Below are positions 49,195-60,812 of a stretch of 64,000 bases of DNA, piece by piece. The notes beneath the pieces were generated by a model. That model was not told the DNA's origin. It saw only the letters and a list, made by a program, of their open reading frames with translations, and did no database searches. A program made the translations under genes and the position numbers. Positions within the stretch are counted from its first letter, which is position 1. Each line of letters opens with the position of its first letter. The DNA is from Pseudacidovorax sp. RU35E (GTDB lineage: Bacteria > Pseudomonadota > Gammaproteobacteria > Burkholderiales > Burkholderiaceae_C). Where the stretch lies: assembly GCF_900156165.1 (NCBI RefSeq), contig NZ_FTMY01000007.1, positions 1 through 64,000 of the forward strand, given 5' to 3'.

Positions 49195-50207
49195 TACCCC
49201 GGCTGCGCCTGCAACTGCTCCTTGGCCTGCGCCACTTCCATCTCGCGCGGCAGGGCCACGCCGTTCTTCACGGCCAGGATCTCGGCCATCACGCTCACGG
49301 CGATCTCGGGCGGCGTCTTGCTGCCGATGTACAGGCCGATGGGCCCGCGCAGGCGGGCGAGCGACTCGGGCGTCTGGTCGAAGTGCTCGATCATCCGTTC
49401 GCGGCGCGCCTGCGCGTTGCGTCGCGAGCCGATGGCGCCGACGTAGAAGGCGTCCGTCTCGAGCGCCGCCAGCAGGGCCAGGTCGTCGAGCTTGGGGTCG
49501 TGCGTAAGGGCGACCACGCAGCTGCGCCGGTCGGGCCGGAAGGCGGCGACGGCGTCGTCGGGCATCTCGGTGGACAGGCGCACGTTGGGCAGCGACCAGG
49601 CGCCGCGGTATTCCTCGCGCGGATCGCACAGCGTGACGGCGAAGCCGCTGAAGCTGGCCATGGTGGCCAGGTATTCGGCAAGCTGGCCGGCGCCGATCAG
49701 CAGCATGCGGTACTCGGGGCCGAAGGTGTTCACCAGCCGTGTGTCGTCGATGACGAGCTCGGCCGGGGCGTGAGCGGCTTCGAGCGTGACCGCGCCGTCG
49801 GCCAGTCGCACGATGCGCTGGGTGAGCTGGCCGCCCGCCAGCCGCTGCACCAGCTCGGCCAGCTGGCCCGCGTCGGGGTCGAACTCCAGCACCAGCTCCA
49901 GCGTGCCGCCGCAGGGCAGGCCGAAGCGATGCGCCTCATCGGCGGTGATGCCGTACTTGACCTGCGCAGGCGCGCCCGTGGGCATGGCCTGCTGGCCGAC
50001 GCGGCTGTGGCGGGCGATCAGGTCGTCCTCGATGCAGCCGCCGGAGACGGAGCCGACCACCGCGCCGTCTTCCGCCAACGCCATGATGGAACCCACAGGC
50101 CGCGGCGACGAGCCCCAGGTGCGCACCACCGTCGCCAGCAGCGCCCGGCGGCCAGCCTGGCGCCAGTCGCGCAGCTGGCGCAGCACCATCACGTCGAGGT
50201 TTTCCAT
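49194..50207 (-). CDS. XdhC/CoxI family molybdenum-cofactor maturation protein
   Basis: 337 residues from MENLDVMVLRQLRDWRQAG. XdhC/CoxI proteins bind Moco and deliver or sulfurate it for molybdenum hydroxylases. The N-terminal part has VVRTWGSSPRPVGSIMALAE, then SVSGGCIEDDL. A Rossmann-type C-terminal half includes LLIGAGQLAEYLATMASFSG near residue 175, and FYVGAIGSRRNAQARRERMI near 250. Last gene of the seven-gene cox operon. Confidence 0.94.
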   Translation of the reverse strand: MENLDVMVLRQLRDWRQAGRRALLATVVRTWGSSPRPVGSIMALAEDGAVVGSVSGGCIEDDLIARHSRVGQQAMPTGAPAQVKYGITADEAHRFGLPCGGTLELVLEFDPDAGQLAELVQRLAGGQLTQRIVRLADGAVTLEAAHAPAELVIDDTRLVNTFGPEYRMLLIGAGQLAEYLATMASFSGFAVTLCDPREEYRGAWSLPNVRLSTEMPDDAVAAFRPDRRSCVVALTHDPKLDDLALLAALETDAFYVGAIGSRRNAQARRERMIEHFDQTPESLARLRGPIGLYIGSKTPPEIAVSVMAEILAVKNGVALPREMEVAQAKEQLQAQPG

Positions 50208-50212
50208 CGTGT

Positions 50213-50767
50213 TCAGCCCTCCTCGGACTTGTCCTTCTTGCCGAAGCCCATCTTCTGCATGAGGCCGGCGACGGCGCCGGTCTTGGCTTCCTCCGCCGGC
50301 TCGCCGGCGGCGGGCGGCACACCGTGCAGGCGCTGCATCTCGGCATCGAAGCGCTTGAAGAAGTCGTCGGCCATGGACTTGGCCGCGCCGTCGATCAGGC
50401 GTTGGCCCAGCTGCGCGATCTTGCCGCCCACCTGCGCCTGCACCGTGTAGCTGAGCGTGCAGCCGGTGTCGGTGGGTGCCAGCGACACCGAAGACGCGCC
50501 CTTGCCGAAGCCGGCAACGCCCCCCTGCCCTTCGAAGCTGAGTCGGTAGCTTTCGGGCGGCTGGATGTCGCTGAGCGTGACCTTGCCCGCGAACTTGGCC
50601 GACACCGGGCCCACCTTCACGGCCATGGTGACGGTGTACTGGCCTTCGCCCGTGGCCTCGAACTTGTCGCAACCGGGCAGGCAGCGCTTGAGCGTCTCGG
50701 GGTCGTTGAGGGCCTCCCAGGCCTGTTGCTGGGTCACGCCCAGGGGGCGGCTGCCTTGCATGTCCAT
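50213..50767 (-). CDS. coxG: CoxG-type SRPBCC family protein
   Basis: 184 residues from MDMQGSRPLGVTQQQAWEAL, ribosome site GGAGA upstream. The START/SRPBCC fold is indicated by CLPGCDKFEATGEGQYTVTM near residue 28, and VQAQVGGKIAQLGQRLIDGA near 112, the usual CoxG blocks. The C-terminus is a short Gly/Lys-rich tail (MGFGKKDKSEEG). CoxG is thought to help membrane anchoring or assembly of CO-dehydrogenase-type enzymes. Confidence 0.92.
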   Translation of the reverse strand: MDMQGSRPLGVTQQQAWEALNDPETLKRCLPGCDKFEATGEGQYTVTMAVKVGPVSAKFAGKVTLSDIQPPESYRLSFEGQGGVAGFGKGASSVSLAPTDTGCTLSYTVQAQVGGKIAQLGQRLIDGAAKSMADDFFKRFDAEMQRLHGVPPAAGEPAEEAKTGAVAGLMQKMGFGKKDKSEEG

Positions 50768-50796
50768 GTGGGTCTCCAGAGGAAAGAAATGATGAT

Positions 50797-52008
50797 TCAG
50801 CGCAGTCGGCGCAGCAGCGCGGCCAGGCTGTCGGCCAGCTCGTCCAGCGCCTGCAGGTTGTGCACGGCCAGCATGGCGTCGGCATGCCGGTCCAGCAACG
50901 CGGCGCCGCGTGCCAGCGGCGCATAGCCGGCGAAACGCAATAGGGGATTGAGCCACAGCAGCGCGCCCGTGTGGCGACGCAGCCATTGCAACTGAGCGTC
51001 CAGCTCGGCCGGCTCACCCGTGTCCAGCCCGTCGCTGATCAGCAGCACCAGCGTGCGACGGCCGACCAGGCGACGCGCATGCTGCCGGCGCAACTGGGCC
51101 AGGGCCTCGCCCAGGCGCGTGCCGCCCGCGAAGTCGGCGATGGCGCGGCCGGCCTCGGCCAGCATGACGTCAGTGTCGGCATGGCGGAAGGCGGGCGTGA
51201 GGTCGGTCAGCCCGGTGCCGAAGGCGAAGACGTCGCGCCGCGCGCCCTCGCCCACCAGCGGCCGCGTGGCCGCATGCAGGTAGGCCAGCAGCAGCCGCGC
51301 ATAGCGCTCCATGGAGCCGGAGACATCGACCAGCACCAGGAGCGGCCGGGGCCGTGCGCGGCGCACCTGGCGCGGCAGGCGCGGGATCTCGCCGCCATGC
51401 CGCGCAGCCTGGCGCCACACGCCGGGCCAGTGGATGCGGGCCGCGCCCCCGGCCTGCGCCACCGGCCGCAGGCGGCGCGAGGCATAGGTGGGCACGGGCA
51501 GCGCCTTCTCGCGCGCCAGGCGTTCGACCAGGCGGTACTCGGCGGCGCCCAGGCTGTTGAAGTCGGCCTGCTGCAGGCGCTCGCGCGTGCCGGCGCTCAT
51601 GGCGGCGTCGAGTTGCAGTTCCTCGTCCTGCGGGGCGGGCTTGAGCGTGGTGGGCGCGGCCAGGGCTTCGCGCACGCGGTTGCGGCGCTGCACCGGCTCG
51701 GCGCGGCCCTCGGCGTTGGGCAGCATGCGCGCCAGCATCTTCTGGGCGAGGGCCGGGTCCTGGAACCAGGCATCGAAGAGTTCGCGGAAGACCAGCCGGT
51801 CCTGCTCGCGGCTGACGAGCACCGATTCCAGCGCGGCCTGCAGATCGGCGCGCTGCTCGATGCCGACGAGCAGCGCGGCTTCCAGGCCCAGCGCGATGCG
51901 CGACGGGTCGATGCGCACGCCGGCCCGCCGCAGCGCGCGGCCGAAGCCCATCAGGTGGCCGGCCAGCTTGCCGCGTCGTGCGTCGCCGAGTTGCTGGATG
52001 CCTTGCAT
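50797..52008 (-). CDS. coxE: CoxE-type VWA domain protein
   Basis: 403 residues. The N-terminal half is helical (GHLMGFGRALRRAGVRIDPS). The C-terminal VWA domain carries a complete MIDAS motif DVSGSM near residue 232 in LLVLVDVSGSMERYARLLLA, then LISDGLDTGE near 325. CoxE works with the CoxD AAA+ ATPase to insert or sulfurate the active-site metal of the form I enzyme. Here it follows coxD by 16 bases. Confidence 0.93.
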   Translation of the reverse strand: MQGIQQLGDARRGKLAGHLMGFGRALRRAGVRIDPSRIALGLEAALLVGIEQRADLQAALESVLVSREQDRLVFRELFDAWFQDPALAQKMLARMLPNAEGRAEPVQRRNRVREALAAPTTLKPAPQDEELQLDAAMSAGTRERLQQADFNSLGAAEYRLVERLAREKALPVPTYASRRLRPVAQAGGAARIHWPGVWRQAARHGGEIPRLPRQVRRARPRPLLVLVDVSGSMERYARLLLAYLHAATRPLVGEGARRDVFAFGTGLTDLTPAFRHADTDVMLAEAGRAIADFAGGTRLGEALAQLRRQHARRLVGRRTLVLLISDGLDTGEPAELDAQLQWLRRHTGALLWLNPLLRFAGYAPLARGAALLDRHADAMLAVHNLQALDELADSLAALLRRLR

Positions 52009-52024
52009 GGCTGAAAGCCTGCGC

Positions 52025-52963
<939 letters not shown>

Positions 52964-52973
52964 CGTGCCGAGC

Positions 52974-53765
52974 TTAGCGGCTCGCCTTGATCACCGCGCG
53001 CTGGGCCAGCACGCTGATCAGGTTGGCGCGGTAGGCCGCCGTGCCGTGCAGGTCGCTGTTGAGCTCGCTGGCGTCGATCTCCACGCCGCCCGCCGCCTGC
53101 GCTGTGAAGGACTGCGACAGGGCCTGCTCGAGCCCCGCGTGGCGGAACACGCCGTTGCCCGCGCCCGTGACCGCCACGCGCACGCCGTCGTCGAAGCGGG
53201 CCACGAACACGCCCACCAGCGGAAAGTGCGAAGCCTTCTGGCGCAGCTTCTCGTACGCCGCCTGCTTGGGCACCGGGAAGCGGATCGCCTTGATCAGCTC
53301 GCCCTCCTCCAGCGCGGTGGCGAACAGGCCCAGGAAGAAGTCGTCGGCAGCGATCTCGCGCTGGGTGGTGACGATGGTCGCGCCCGAGGCCAGCACGGCG
53401 CTCGGGTAGCAGGCGGCCGGGTCGTTGTTGGCCACCGAGCCGCCCAGCGTGCCCATGGCCCGCACCTGGCGGTCGCCGATGCGCGAGGCCAGGTCGGCCA
53501 GCGCCGGATAGTTGTCCCGCACCAGCGGGTTCACGGCCACTTCGGCATGGCGCGTCATGGCGCCGATGACGAGTTCGCCGTTCTGCAGGCCGATGCCCGA
53601 CAGCTCCTTGCAGCGGCCCAGGTCGACCAGTTGCTCGGGGGCCGACAGGCGCAGCTTCATCGAGGCCAGCAGGGTCTGGCCACCGGCCAGCGGCTTGCCG
53701 CCAGCGGCCACCAGGCCCAGTGCGTCGTCGAGCGCAGCGGGCTGTTCGAAGGTGAATGCGTACAT
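52974..53765 (-). CDS. coxM: FAD-binding subunit of molybdenum hydroxylase (CoxM type)
   Basis: 263 residues starting MYAFTFEQPAALDDALGLVA. The medium subunit holds FAD and passes electrons from the iron-sulfur subunit to the quinone or other acceptor. FAD motifs AGGQTLLASMKLR near residue 32 and TLGGSVANNDPAACYPSAVL near 107 are clear (AGGQ and TLGGS blocks). Ribosome site GGAAGGAG upstream. It follows the large-subunit gene by 25 bases. Confidence 0.93.
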   Translation of the reverse strand: MYAFTFEQPAALDDALGLVAAGGKPLAGGQTLLASMKLRLSAPEQLVDLGRCKELSGIGLQNGELVIGAMTRHAEVAVNPLVRDNYPALADLASRIGDRQVRAMGTLGGSVANNDPAACYPSAVLASGATIVTTQREIAADDFFLGLFATALEEGELIKAIRFPVPKQAAYEKLRQKASHFPLVGVFVARFDDGVRVAVTGAGNGVFRHAGLEQALSQSFTAQAAGGVEIDASELNSDLHGTAAYRANLISVLAQRAVIKASR

Positions 53766-53790
53766 GGAAAAGGCTCCTTCCTTCGGGGGT

Positions 53791-56232
<2,442 letters not shown>

Positions 56233-56249
56233 GGCGGACTCCTTTTCGC

Positions 56250-56753
56250 TCAAGCCGTCGCGGTGGCGGATGAGGTGGCCGACTGGCCTTCGGCCATGAC
56301 CTGGCCGCCCATCTTCACGGCCTTGACGATGTTCTGGTAGCCGGTGCAGCGGCACAGGTTGCCGTCGAGCAGCTCCCGGATCTCCTGCTCGTCGGCGCCG
56401 GGATGCTGCTGGCACAGGTCGATGGCGCTCATCACCATGCCGGGCGTGCAGAAGCCGCATTGCAGGCCATGGCATTCCTTGAAGGCGGCCTGCATGGGAT
56501 GCAGGGTGCCGTCGGGCTGGGCGATGCCCTCGATGGTGGTGATGTCGGCGCCGGCCGCCTGGGCCAGCAGGATGTTGCAGGACTTCACCGCGCGGCCGTT
56601 CATGTGGACCGTGCACGCACCGCACTGCGCGGTGTCGCAACCCACATGGGTGCCGGTGAGCTGCAGATGCTCGCGGATGGCGGTGACGAGAAGGGTGTTG
56701 GGCGGAGCGTCGAGATTGACGGCGCGGCCGTTGACGCTGAGGGATACCTGCAT
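56250..56753 (-). CDS. coxS: 2Fe-2S subunit of molybdenum hydroxylase (CoxS type)
   Basis: 167 residues from [24 protein letters not shown] about eight bases upstream decides this start over METASMQV. Two [2Fe-2S] clusters are indicated by [16 protein letters not shown] plus a following Cys (plant-ferredoxin-like half) and by [12 protein letters not shown] plus [11 protein letters not shown] (C-terminal helical half). It passes electrons from the molybdenum site to the FAD subunit. First gene of the coxSLMDEGI operon; divergent from the GAF-Fis regulator across 157 bases. Confidence 0.94.
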   Translation of the reverse strand: MQVSLSVNGRAVNLDAPPNTLLVTAIREHLQLTGTHVGCDTAQCGACTVHMNGRAVKSCNILLAQAAGADITTIEGIAQPDGTLHPMQAAFKECHGLQCGFCTPGMVMSAIDLCQQHPGADEQEIRELLDGNLCRCTGYQNIVKAVKMGGQVMAEGQSATSSATATA

Positions 56754-56910
56754 GCTGGCTGTCTCCATTCGAGGGGATGGCTGGGTGGCACGAGGGCCGA
56801 AGCGTCGCATGTTCCGCGCCCGCCCAGGGGCAGCGCTCAGGCAAAACCCTAGCGCGATGGACGGTCGGGCCCGAAATTCTCAAAATGGAACACCCCCACG
56901 AAAGCCCCCC

Positions 56911-58008
56911 ATGGAGACATCGGTCCGTCCCGCGCCCGACCGTGCCGGCGCCATCGCGCTGGCGCGTGGGCACTGGCTGCATGGCACACAGGGACGCCAT
57001 GCGCCCCCCATCGAACCCTGGATCACGCGCTCCTGGCAGCGCTGCCTGGCCGCCGGCCGCCAGCCGGGCGAGCGGGTGCAGTTCGAGCCCGTCTCGGCGC
57101 CTCGGCTGCGCCAGGCCACCGACGGCAGCCGACAGTTGGTCGAGGCGGCCCGGCCGGTGATGGACCGGCTCTCGCGCGCCATTGCCGCCACCCGCTACTT
57201 CGCGCTGCTGACCGATGCCCAGGGCATGGTGCTCGAAGTGGGGACGCTGCCGGCGCAGGACGAGCGCGCCATCGCCGACATCGCGCGCGTCGGCGTCGAC
57301 CTGTCGGAGCGCGCCGTCGGCACCACCGCCATCGGCGCGGCCCTGGCCGAGCAGGCCCCGGTCTGGCTGCACCGCGGCGAGCACTTCTTCGACGACACCA
57401 GTGTCTACACCTGCGCCGGCGCACCGCTGTTCGACCCCCAGGGCCGCTGCATCGGCATGCTGGACCTGACCGGCGTGCAGGTGGACGAGCGGCCCGAGCT
57501 GCAGCATCTGGCCCGCCACGCGGTCCAGGCCATCGGCAACCGGCTGTTGCGCGCGCAACCCCATGCGCTGCTGCTGCAGCTGAACTGGCCCGGCTGCCTG
57601 GCCCCGGTCGAGGGCGCCGACGGCGACGGGCTGCTGGCGCTCGACGTCGACGGCCGCATCACTGGTGCGAACGCGCTCGCGCGGCAACTGCTGGGCCTGC
57701 AGGGCACGGGGCCCTGGCCGGCGGACGAGGTGTTCGCTGCACCGGCGCATCTGCTTTTCGATGCGGCCGGTCGCGGCCCTACGCCACTGGAAGTTCCGCT
57801 GTGGAGCGGTCTGCGAACCCAGGTTCGTGCCACGCGAAGCGGCAGCATCGGCCCGCGCGCCGCCGCGCGCCCGCGGCTGAAGGAGGCACAGAACGCGTGG
57901 ATCCGCCAGGCGGTCGACGAGGCCCAGGGCAACGTCGCCGAGGCGGCCCGGCTGCTGGGCGTGAGCCGGGCAACGGTCTACCGCAAGCTGGGGCGGCGCG
58001 GCGGCTGA
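56911..58008 (+). CDS. GAF-domain regulator with Fis-type HTH (AcoR-like, lacking AAA+ domain)
   Basis: 365 residues. The N-terminus (PIEPWITRSWQRCLAAGRQP) and GAF domain (VLEVGTLPAQDERAI, GVDLSERAVGTTAIGAALAE, HFFDDTSVYTCAGAPLFDPQ) are those of AcoR-type sigma-54 activators. A PAS-like stretch (LLALDVDGRITGANALARQL) follows. The C-terminus is the Fis-type helix-turn-helix (AQGNVAEAARLLGVSRATVY). The central AAA+ module with Walker A and the GAFTGA loop is absent, so it cannot activate sigma-54 in the usual way. Probably controls the divergent cox operon. Confidence 0.9.
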   Translation: METSVRPAPDRAGAIALARGHWLHGTQGRHAPPIEPWITRSWQRCLAAGRQPGERVQFEPVSAPRLRQATDGSRQLVEAARPVMDRLSRAIAATRYFALLTDAQGMVLEVGTLPAQDERAIADIARVGVDLSERAVGTTAIGAALAEQAPVWLHRGEHFFDDTSVYTCAGAPLFDPQGRCIGMLDLTGVQVDERPELQHLARHAVQAIGNRLLRAQPHALLLQLNWPGCLAPVEGADGDGLLALDVDGRITGANALARQLLGLQGTGPWPADEVFAAPAHLLFDAAGRGPTPLEVPLWSGLRTQVRATRSGSIGPRAAARPRLKEAQNAWIRQAVDEAQGNVAEAARLLGVSRATVYRKLGRRGG

Positions 58009-58131
58009 GCGCGTCGTGAAGGTTCCAACGTTCCAGAACACCGTCCGCCCGAAGTCGTCCGACGCCGCGGCCGACATCGCTCGCCGGCACGGCCGCACAC
58101 ACCACCCACGCAGCGCTGCCACACTCGCCCC

Positions 58132-58452
58132 ATGACACGACCCTACGAACCCGAAAGCCTGCGCCAGGACGAGGTGGCCGCCCTCACCGGCCCCACCGTC
58201 CTCGAATTCGGCGCCAACTGGTGCGGCATCTGCAAGGGCGCCCAGCCTGCCATTGCCGAAGCCCTGGCCGAGGCGCCCGAAGGCCTGCGCCACATCAAGG
58301 TGGAAGACGGCAGTGGCCGGCCGCTGGGCCGGGCCTTCGGCGTCAAGCTGTGGCCGACGCTGGTCTTCCTCAAGGACGGCCTGGAAGTGGCCCGCGTGGT
58401 GCGCCCCCCATCGGCCGACGCCGTGCGGGAACCGTTGCGGCAGTTGGCCTGA
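58132..58452 (+). CDS. Thioredoxin-family protein with CGIC active site
   Basis: 106 residues with the redox motif WCGIC in VLEFGANWCGICKGAQPAIA and the cis-Pro in KLWPTLVFLKDG. CGIC replaces the CGPC of ordinary thioredoxin, which should shift the redox potential. No signal peptide; cytosolic. Followed by a strong hairpin and a small gene. Confidence 0.9.
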   Translation: MTRPYEPESLRQDEVAALTGPTVLEFGANWCGICKGAQPAIAEALAEAPEGLRHIKVEDGSGRPLGRAFGVKLWPTLVFLKDGLEVARVVRPPSADAVREPLRQLA

Positions 58453-58464
58453 GGCACAGCCGCA

Positions 58465-58500
58465 GGCGCCCCGCGCGCCTGCAGCAGCGCGGGGGGCGCC
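58465..58500 (+). terminator. GC-rich hairpin after the CGIC thioredoxin
   Basis: Arms GGCGCCCCGCGC and GCGCGGGGGGCGCC (two extra G in the second) with a short loop, followed by TCTT. Plausible terminator without a strong T-run. Confidence 0.4.
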
Positions 58501-58537
58501 TCTTGCAAAGCGCCTGCACGCCCCAAAACTCGAGGGC

Positions 58538-58894
58538 ATGAACAGTTCTCGCACCCACACCCCCCATGCCGTGCTGCTCGCTCACGATCTGGAGCGGATG
58601 GAGCGCGGCCACCCCGATGCCGGCCAGTACCGGCTCGTGGCGCAGCGGCTGGCCGCCGCGCTGGACCAGGTCCAGGACACGGACGTTCTGCAGCCACTGC
58701 TGCAGGCGTCGCCCGCCGCAGCGGCCATCTACGAGAACCTGCGCTACCAGCACGCCGGCCTGTGCCGGGCGCCGCTGGAAGCGGCACTCGCGGCCGAGCA
58801 GAGCGCCCGCGCCGCCATCGCCCGCGTACAGGATCGCGCCCGCGGGGGTGCCGCCCCATCGGGCGAAAAGGCCGGAGGCCAGTCAGGCGCCTGA
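58538..58894 (+). CDS. Small helical protein of unknown function
   Basis: 118 residues starting MNSSRTHTPHAVLLAHDLER. Mostly predicted helix with Ala/Gln/Leu (LVAQRLAAALDQVQDTDVLQ) and a Gly-rich tail; two Tyr-containing motifs (IYENLRYQHAGLCR). I do not recognise a family. It lies between the two thioredoxin genes on the same strand. Confidence 0.6.
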   Translation: MNSSRTHTPHAVLLAHDLERMERGHPDAGQYRLVAQRLAAALDQVQDTDVLQPLLQASPAAAAIYENLRYQHAGLCRAPLEAALAAEQSARAAIARVQDRARGGAAPSGEKAGGQSGA

Positions 58895-58963
58895 CTGTGC
58901 GGCCCGTGCCGCCACGACTCCGCCTTGTCTCCGCCATTGCCGCCGCAGGAAGGACACCCCGCC

Positions 58964-59428
58964 ATGACCACCACCCCCGCCGACAGCCTGCACGTCGTCT
59001 GCCCGCACTGCCAGACCACCAACCGCGTGCGCACGGCCCAGCTCGGCAGCGCGCCCGACTGCGGCCAATGCCACCAGCCCCTGTTCACCGGCCATCCCGT
59101 GGCGCTGGATGCCGCCGCCTTCGAGCGCCACGTGGGCCGCGGTCAGTTGCCGGTGCTGGTGGACTTCTGGGCGCCCTGGTGCGGCCCCTGCCGGCAGATG
59201 GCCCCGGCCTTCGAACAGGCGGCCCGCACCCTGGAGCCGCAGGTGCGGCTGGCCAAGGTCGACACCGAGGCGCAGCCTGGGCTGGGCGCACGCTTCAACA
59301 TCCGCAGCATCCCGACGCTGGCCCTGTTCGTTGGTGGCCGGGAGATCGCCCGCCAGCCCGGGGCGATGGGCGCCGCGGACATCGTCCGCTGGACGCAGCA
59401 GGCGCTCGCGCGGGCAGCAGCCGTGTAG
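58964..59428 (+). CDS. trxC: Thioredoxin 2 with N-terminal zinc finger
   Basis: 154 residues from MTTTPADSLHVVCPHCQTTN, ribosome site GGAAGGA upstream. The N-terminal CPHC ... CGQC tetrad binds zinc, as in E. coli thioredoxin 2; the redox site is WCGPC in DFWAPWCGPCRQMAPA, with cis-Pro in RSIPTLALF. General disulfide reductase, in E. coli under oxidative-stress control. Confidence 0.95.
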   Translation: MTTTPADSLHVVCPHCQTTNRVRTAQLGSAPDCGQCHQPLFTGHPVALDAAAFERHVGRGQLPVLVDFWAPWCGPCRQMAPAFEQAARTLEPQVRLAKVDTEAQPGLGARFNIRSIPTLALFVGGREIARQPGAMGAADIVRWTQQALARAAAV

Positions 59429-59465
59429 GGAACAGCTGCCACCATTGCCCTGTGATCGCGCAACG

Positions 59466-59526
59466 CCGTTCGGGCTGAGCCTGTGGAAGCCCCGCGCTGG
59501 CGCTTCGACAGGCTCTGCGCGAACGG
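59466..59526. repeat. Dispersed palindromic intergenic repeat, copy 2
   Basis: Between trxC and the convergent DUF1304 gene. The arms CCGTTCGGGCTGAGCCTGT and GACAGGCTCTGCGCGAACGG match the copy at 17666-17747 closely in the outer arms. Both copies sit between convergent gene ends, where a hairpin could act as a bidirectional terminator. Confidence 0.75.
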
Positions 59527-59607
59527 GGGTGATGGCATTGGGCTGAGTCGAGGCAGCGAACGGGCCTCACGCCACTGGGAGCACCGCAAGTGCCGACCCT
59601 GCCCGTC

Positions 59608-59958
59608 TCAGCCGAGCAACAGCGCCGCCATCGCCAGCAGGGCCGGCACCGTCTGCACGAACAGGATCTTGCGGCTCGAAGTGGCAGCGCCATACAACCC
59701 TGCCACCGCCACGCAGGCCAGAAAGAACAGCTTGACCGCGATGCCCGCGGCGCCGAGCCACAGGCCCCAGGACAGGCCCGCCGCCAGGAAGCCGTTGTAG
59801 AGCCCCTGGTTGGCCGCAAGCACGCGGGTCGCCCGCGCGAAGTCCGGCGTCAGGCCGAAGGCCTTGTGGCCGCGCGGCGTATCCCAGAAGAACATCTCCA
59901 GCACCAGGATGTAGACGTGGATGAGGGCCACCAGGGCCGTCAGCAGGTTTCCGATCAC
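59608..59958 (-). CDS. DUF1304 small membrane protein
   Basis: 116 residues with four hydrophobic segments and the family pattern LVALIHVYILVLEMFFWDTP near residue 9, then ANQGLYNGFLAAGLSWG near 49. Inner-membrane protein of unknown role. No operon partner visible. Confidence 0.88.
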   Translation of the reverse strand: MIGNLLTALVALIHVYILVLEMFFWDTPRGHKAFGLTPDFARATRVLAANQGLYNGFLAAGLSWGLWLGAAGIAVKLFFLACVAVAGLYGAATSSRKILFVQTVPALLAMAALLLG

Positions 59959-60044
59959 GTTGTTCTCTCTTTCCTCTCGACCGCCATTCGGCCTGCGGCA
60001 TCATCGCCGACCCTCCCGTCACCAAGCCTGTCGCCCGCCTTCCC

Positions 60045-60626
60045 ATGCCTTTCTCCATCGCGGCGCCTGCTACCTTCGAACTGCTGGTACGCAAAAGCCG
60101 CTTCCTGGCCTGCGTGCAGGCGGTGCCCGACCGGGCTGCGGCGCAGGCCATCGTGGCGCAACTGCGGGCGCAGCATCCGGATGCGGCCCACGTCTGCTGG
60201 GCCTTGATGGCGGGCGGCCAGTCCGCTGCCGTGGACGATGGCGAGCCCACGGGCACCGCCGGCCGGCCGATGCTGGAGGTGCTGCGCCATCATGAGCTCG
60301 AAGGCGTTCTGGCCACGGTCGTGCGTTACTTCGGCGGCGTGAAGCTGGGCGCGGGCGGCCTGGTCCGCGCCTATACCGATGCCGTCGCGCAGGCGCTGAA
60401 GGCCGCGCAGACCGTGCCGCTGCAGCGGCGCGTCACGCTCAGCTGCGAAGTGCCCTATGCCCTGGAAGGGACCGTCCGCCGCGAACTGGCGCACGCCGGT
60501 GCTGCTCTTCTGGAGGTGACCCACGACAGCCTCGTGCGACTTCGCTTCGAGGTGGTCGACGACGCGGCGGCCGCGCTGAAGGCGGCCATCACGGATGCAG
60601 CGCAGGGGCGCGTGGGCTGGTCCTGA
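60045..60626 (+). CDS. IMPACT/YigZ family protein
   Basis: 193 residues. The N-terminal UPF0029 domain shows the conserved RKSRFLACVQAVPDRAAAQA and GEPTGTAGRPMLEVLRHHEL (near residue 66) and VRYFGGVKLGAGGLVRAYTD near 94. A ferredoxin-like C-terminal domain follows. YigZ binds nucleic acids or elongation factors in structures of relatives; the role is unclear. Stands alone. Confidence 0.9.
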   Translation: MPFSIAAPATFELLVRKSRFLACVQAVPDRAAAQAIVAQLRAQHPDAAHVCWALMAGGQSAAVDDGEPTGTAGRPMLEVLRHHELEGVLATVVRYFGGVKLGAGGLVRAYTDAVAQALKAAQTVPLQRRVTLSCEVPYALEGTVRRELAHAGAALLEVTHDSLVRLRFEVVDDAAAALKAAITDAAQGRVGWS

Positions 60627-60812
60627 ACGCGCGAGGCGCCAGCGGCCAGCGTCATCGGAGCGGAGGCACCGCGGCGCCACGGGTCTAGCCGCCGTGCCCG
60701 CACGCGGCGGACATCGAGTCCCCCTGTCGCTCCGTTCCTACGCCAACGCCCCGGCCAAATTCTTAGGATGAATGCGCGTCCATTCGCATTTACCCTTGAT
60801 TCCGGAGCTGCC

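Noticed and set aside
56754-56910. Sigma-54 promoter upstream of coxS or the regulator
   Set aside because: TGGCACG occurs but lacks a TTGC-type -12 element at the right spacing, and the regulator lacks an AAA+ domain.
56250-58560. Upstream extension of the coxL frame to 58560
   Set aside because: It passes through coxS and the regulator gene on the other frames; the real start at 56232 has a ribosome site and family N-terminus.
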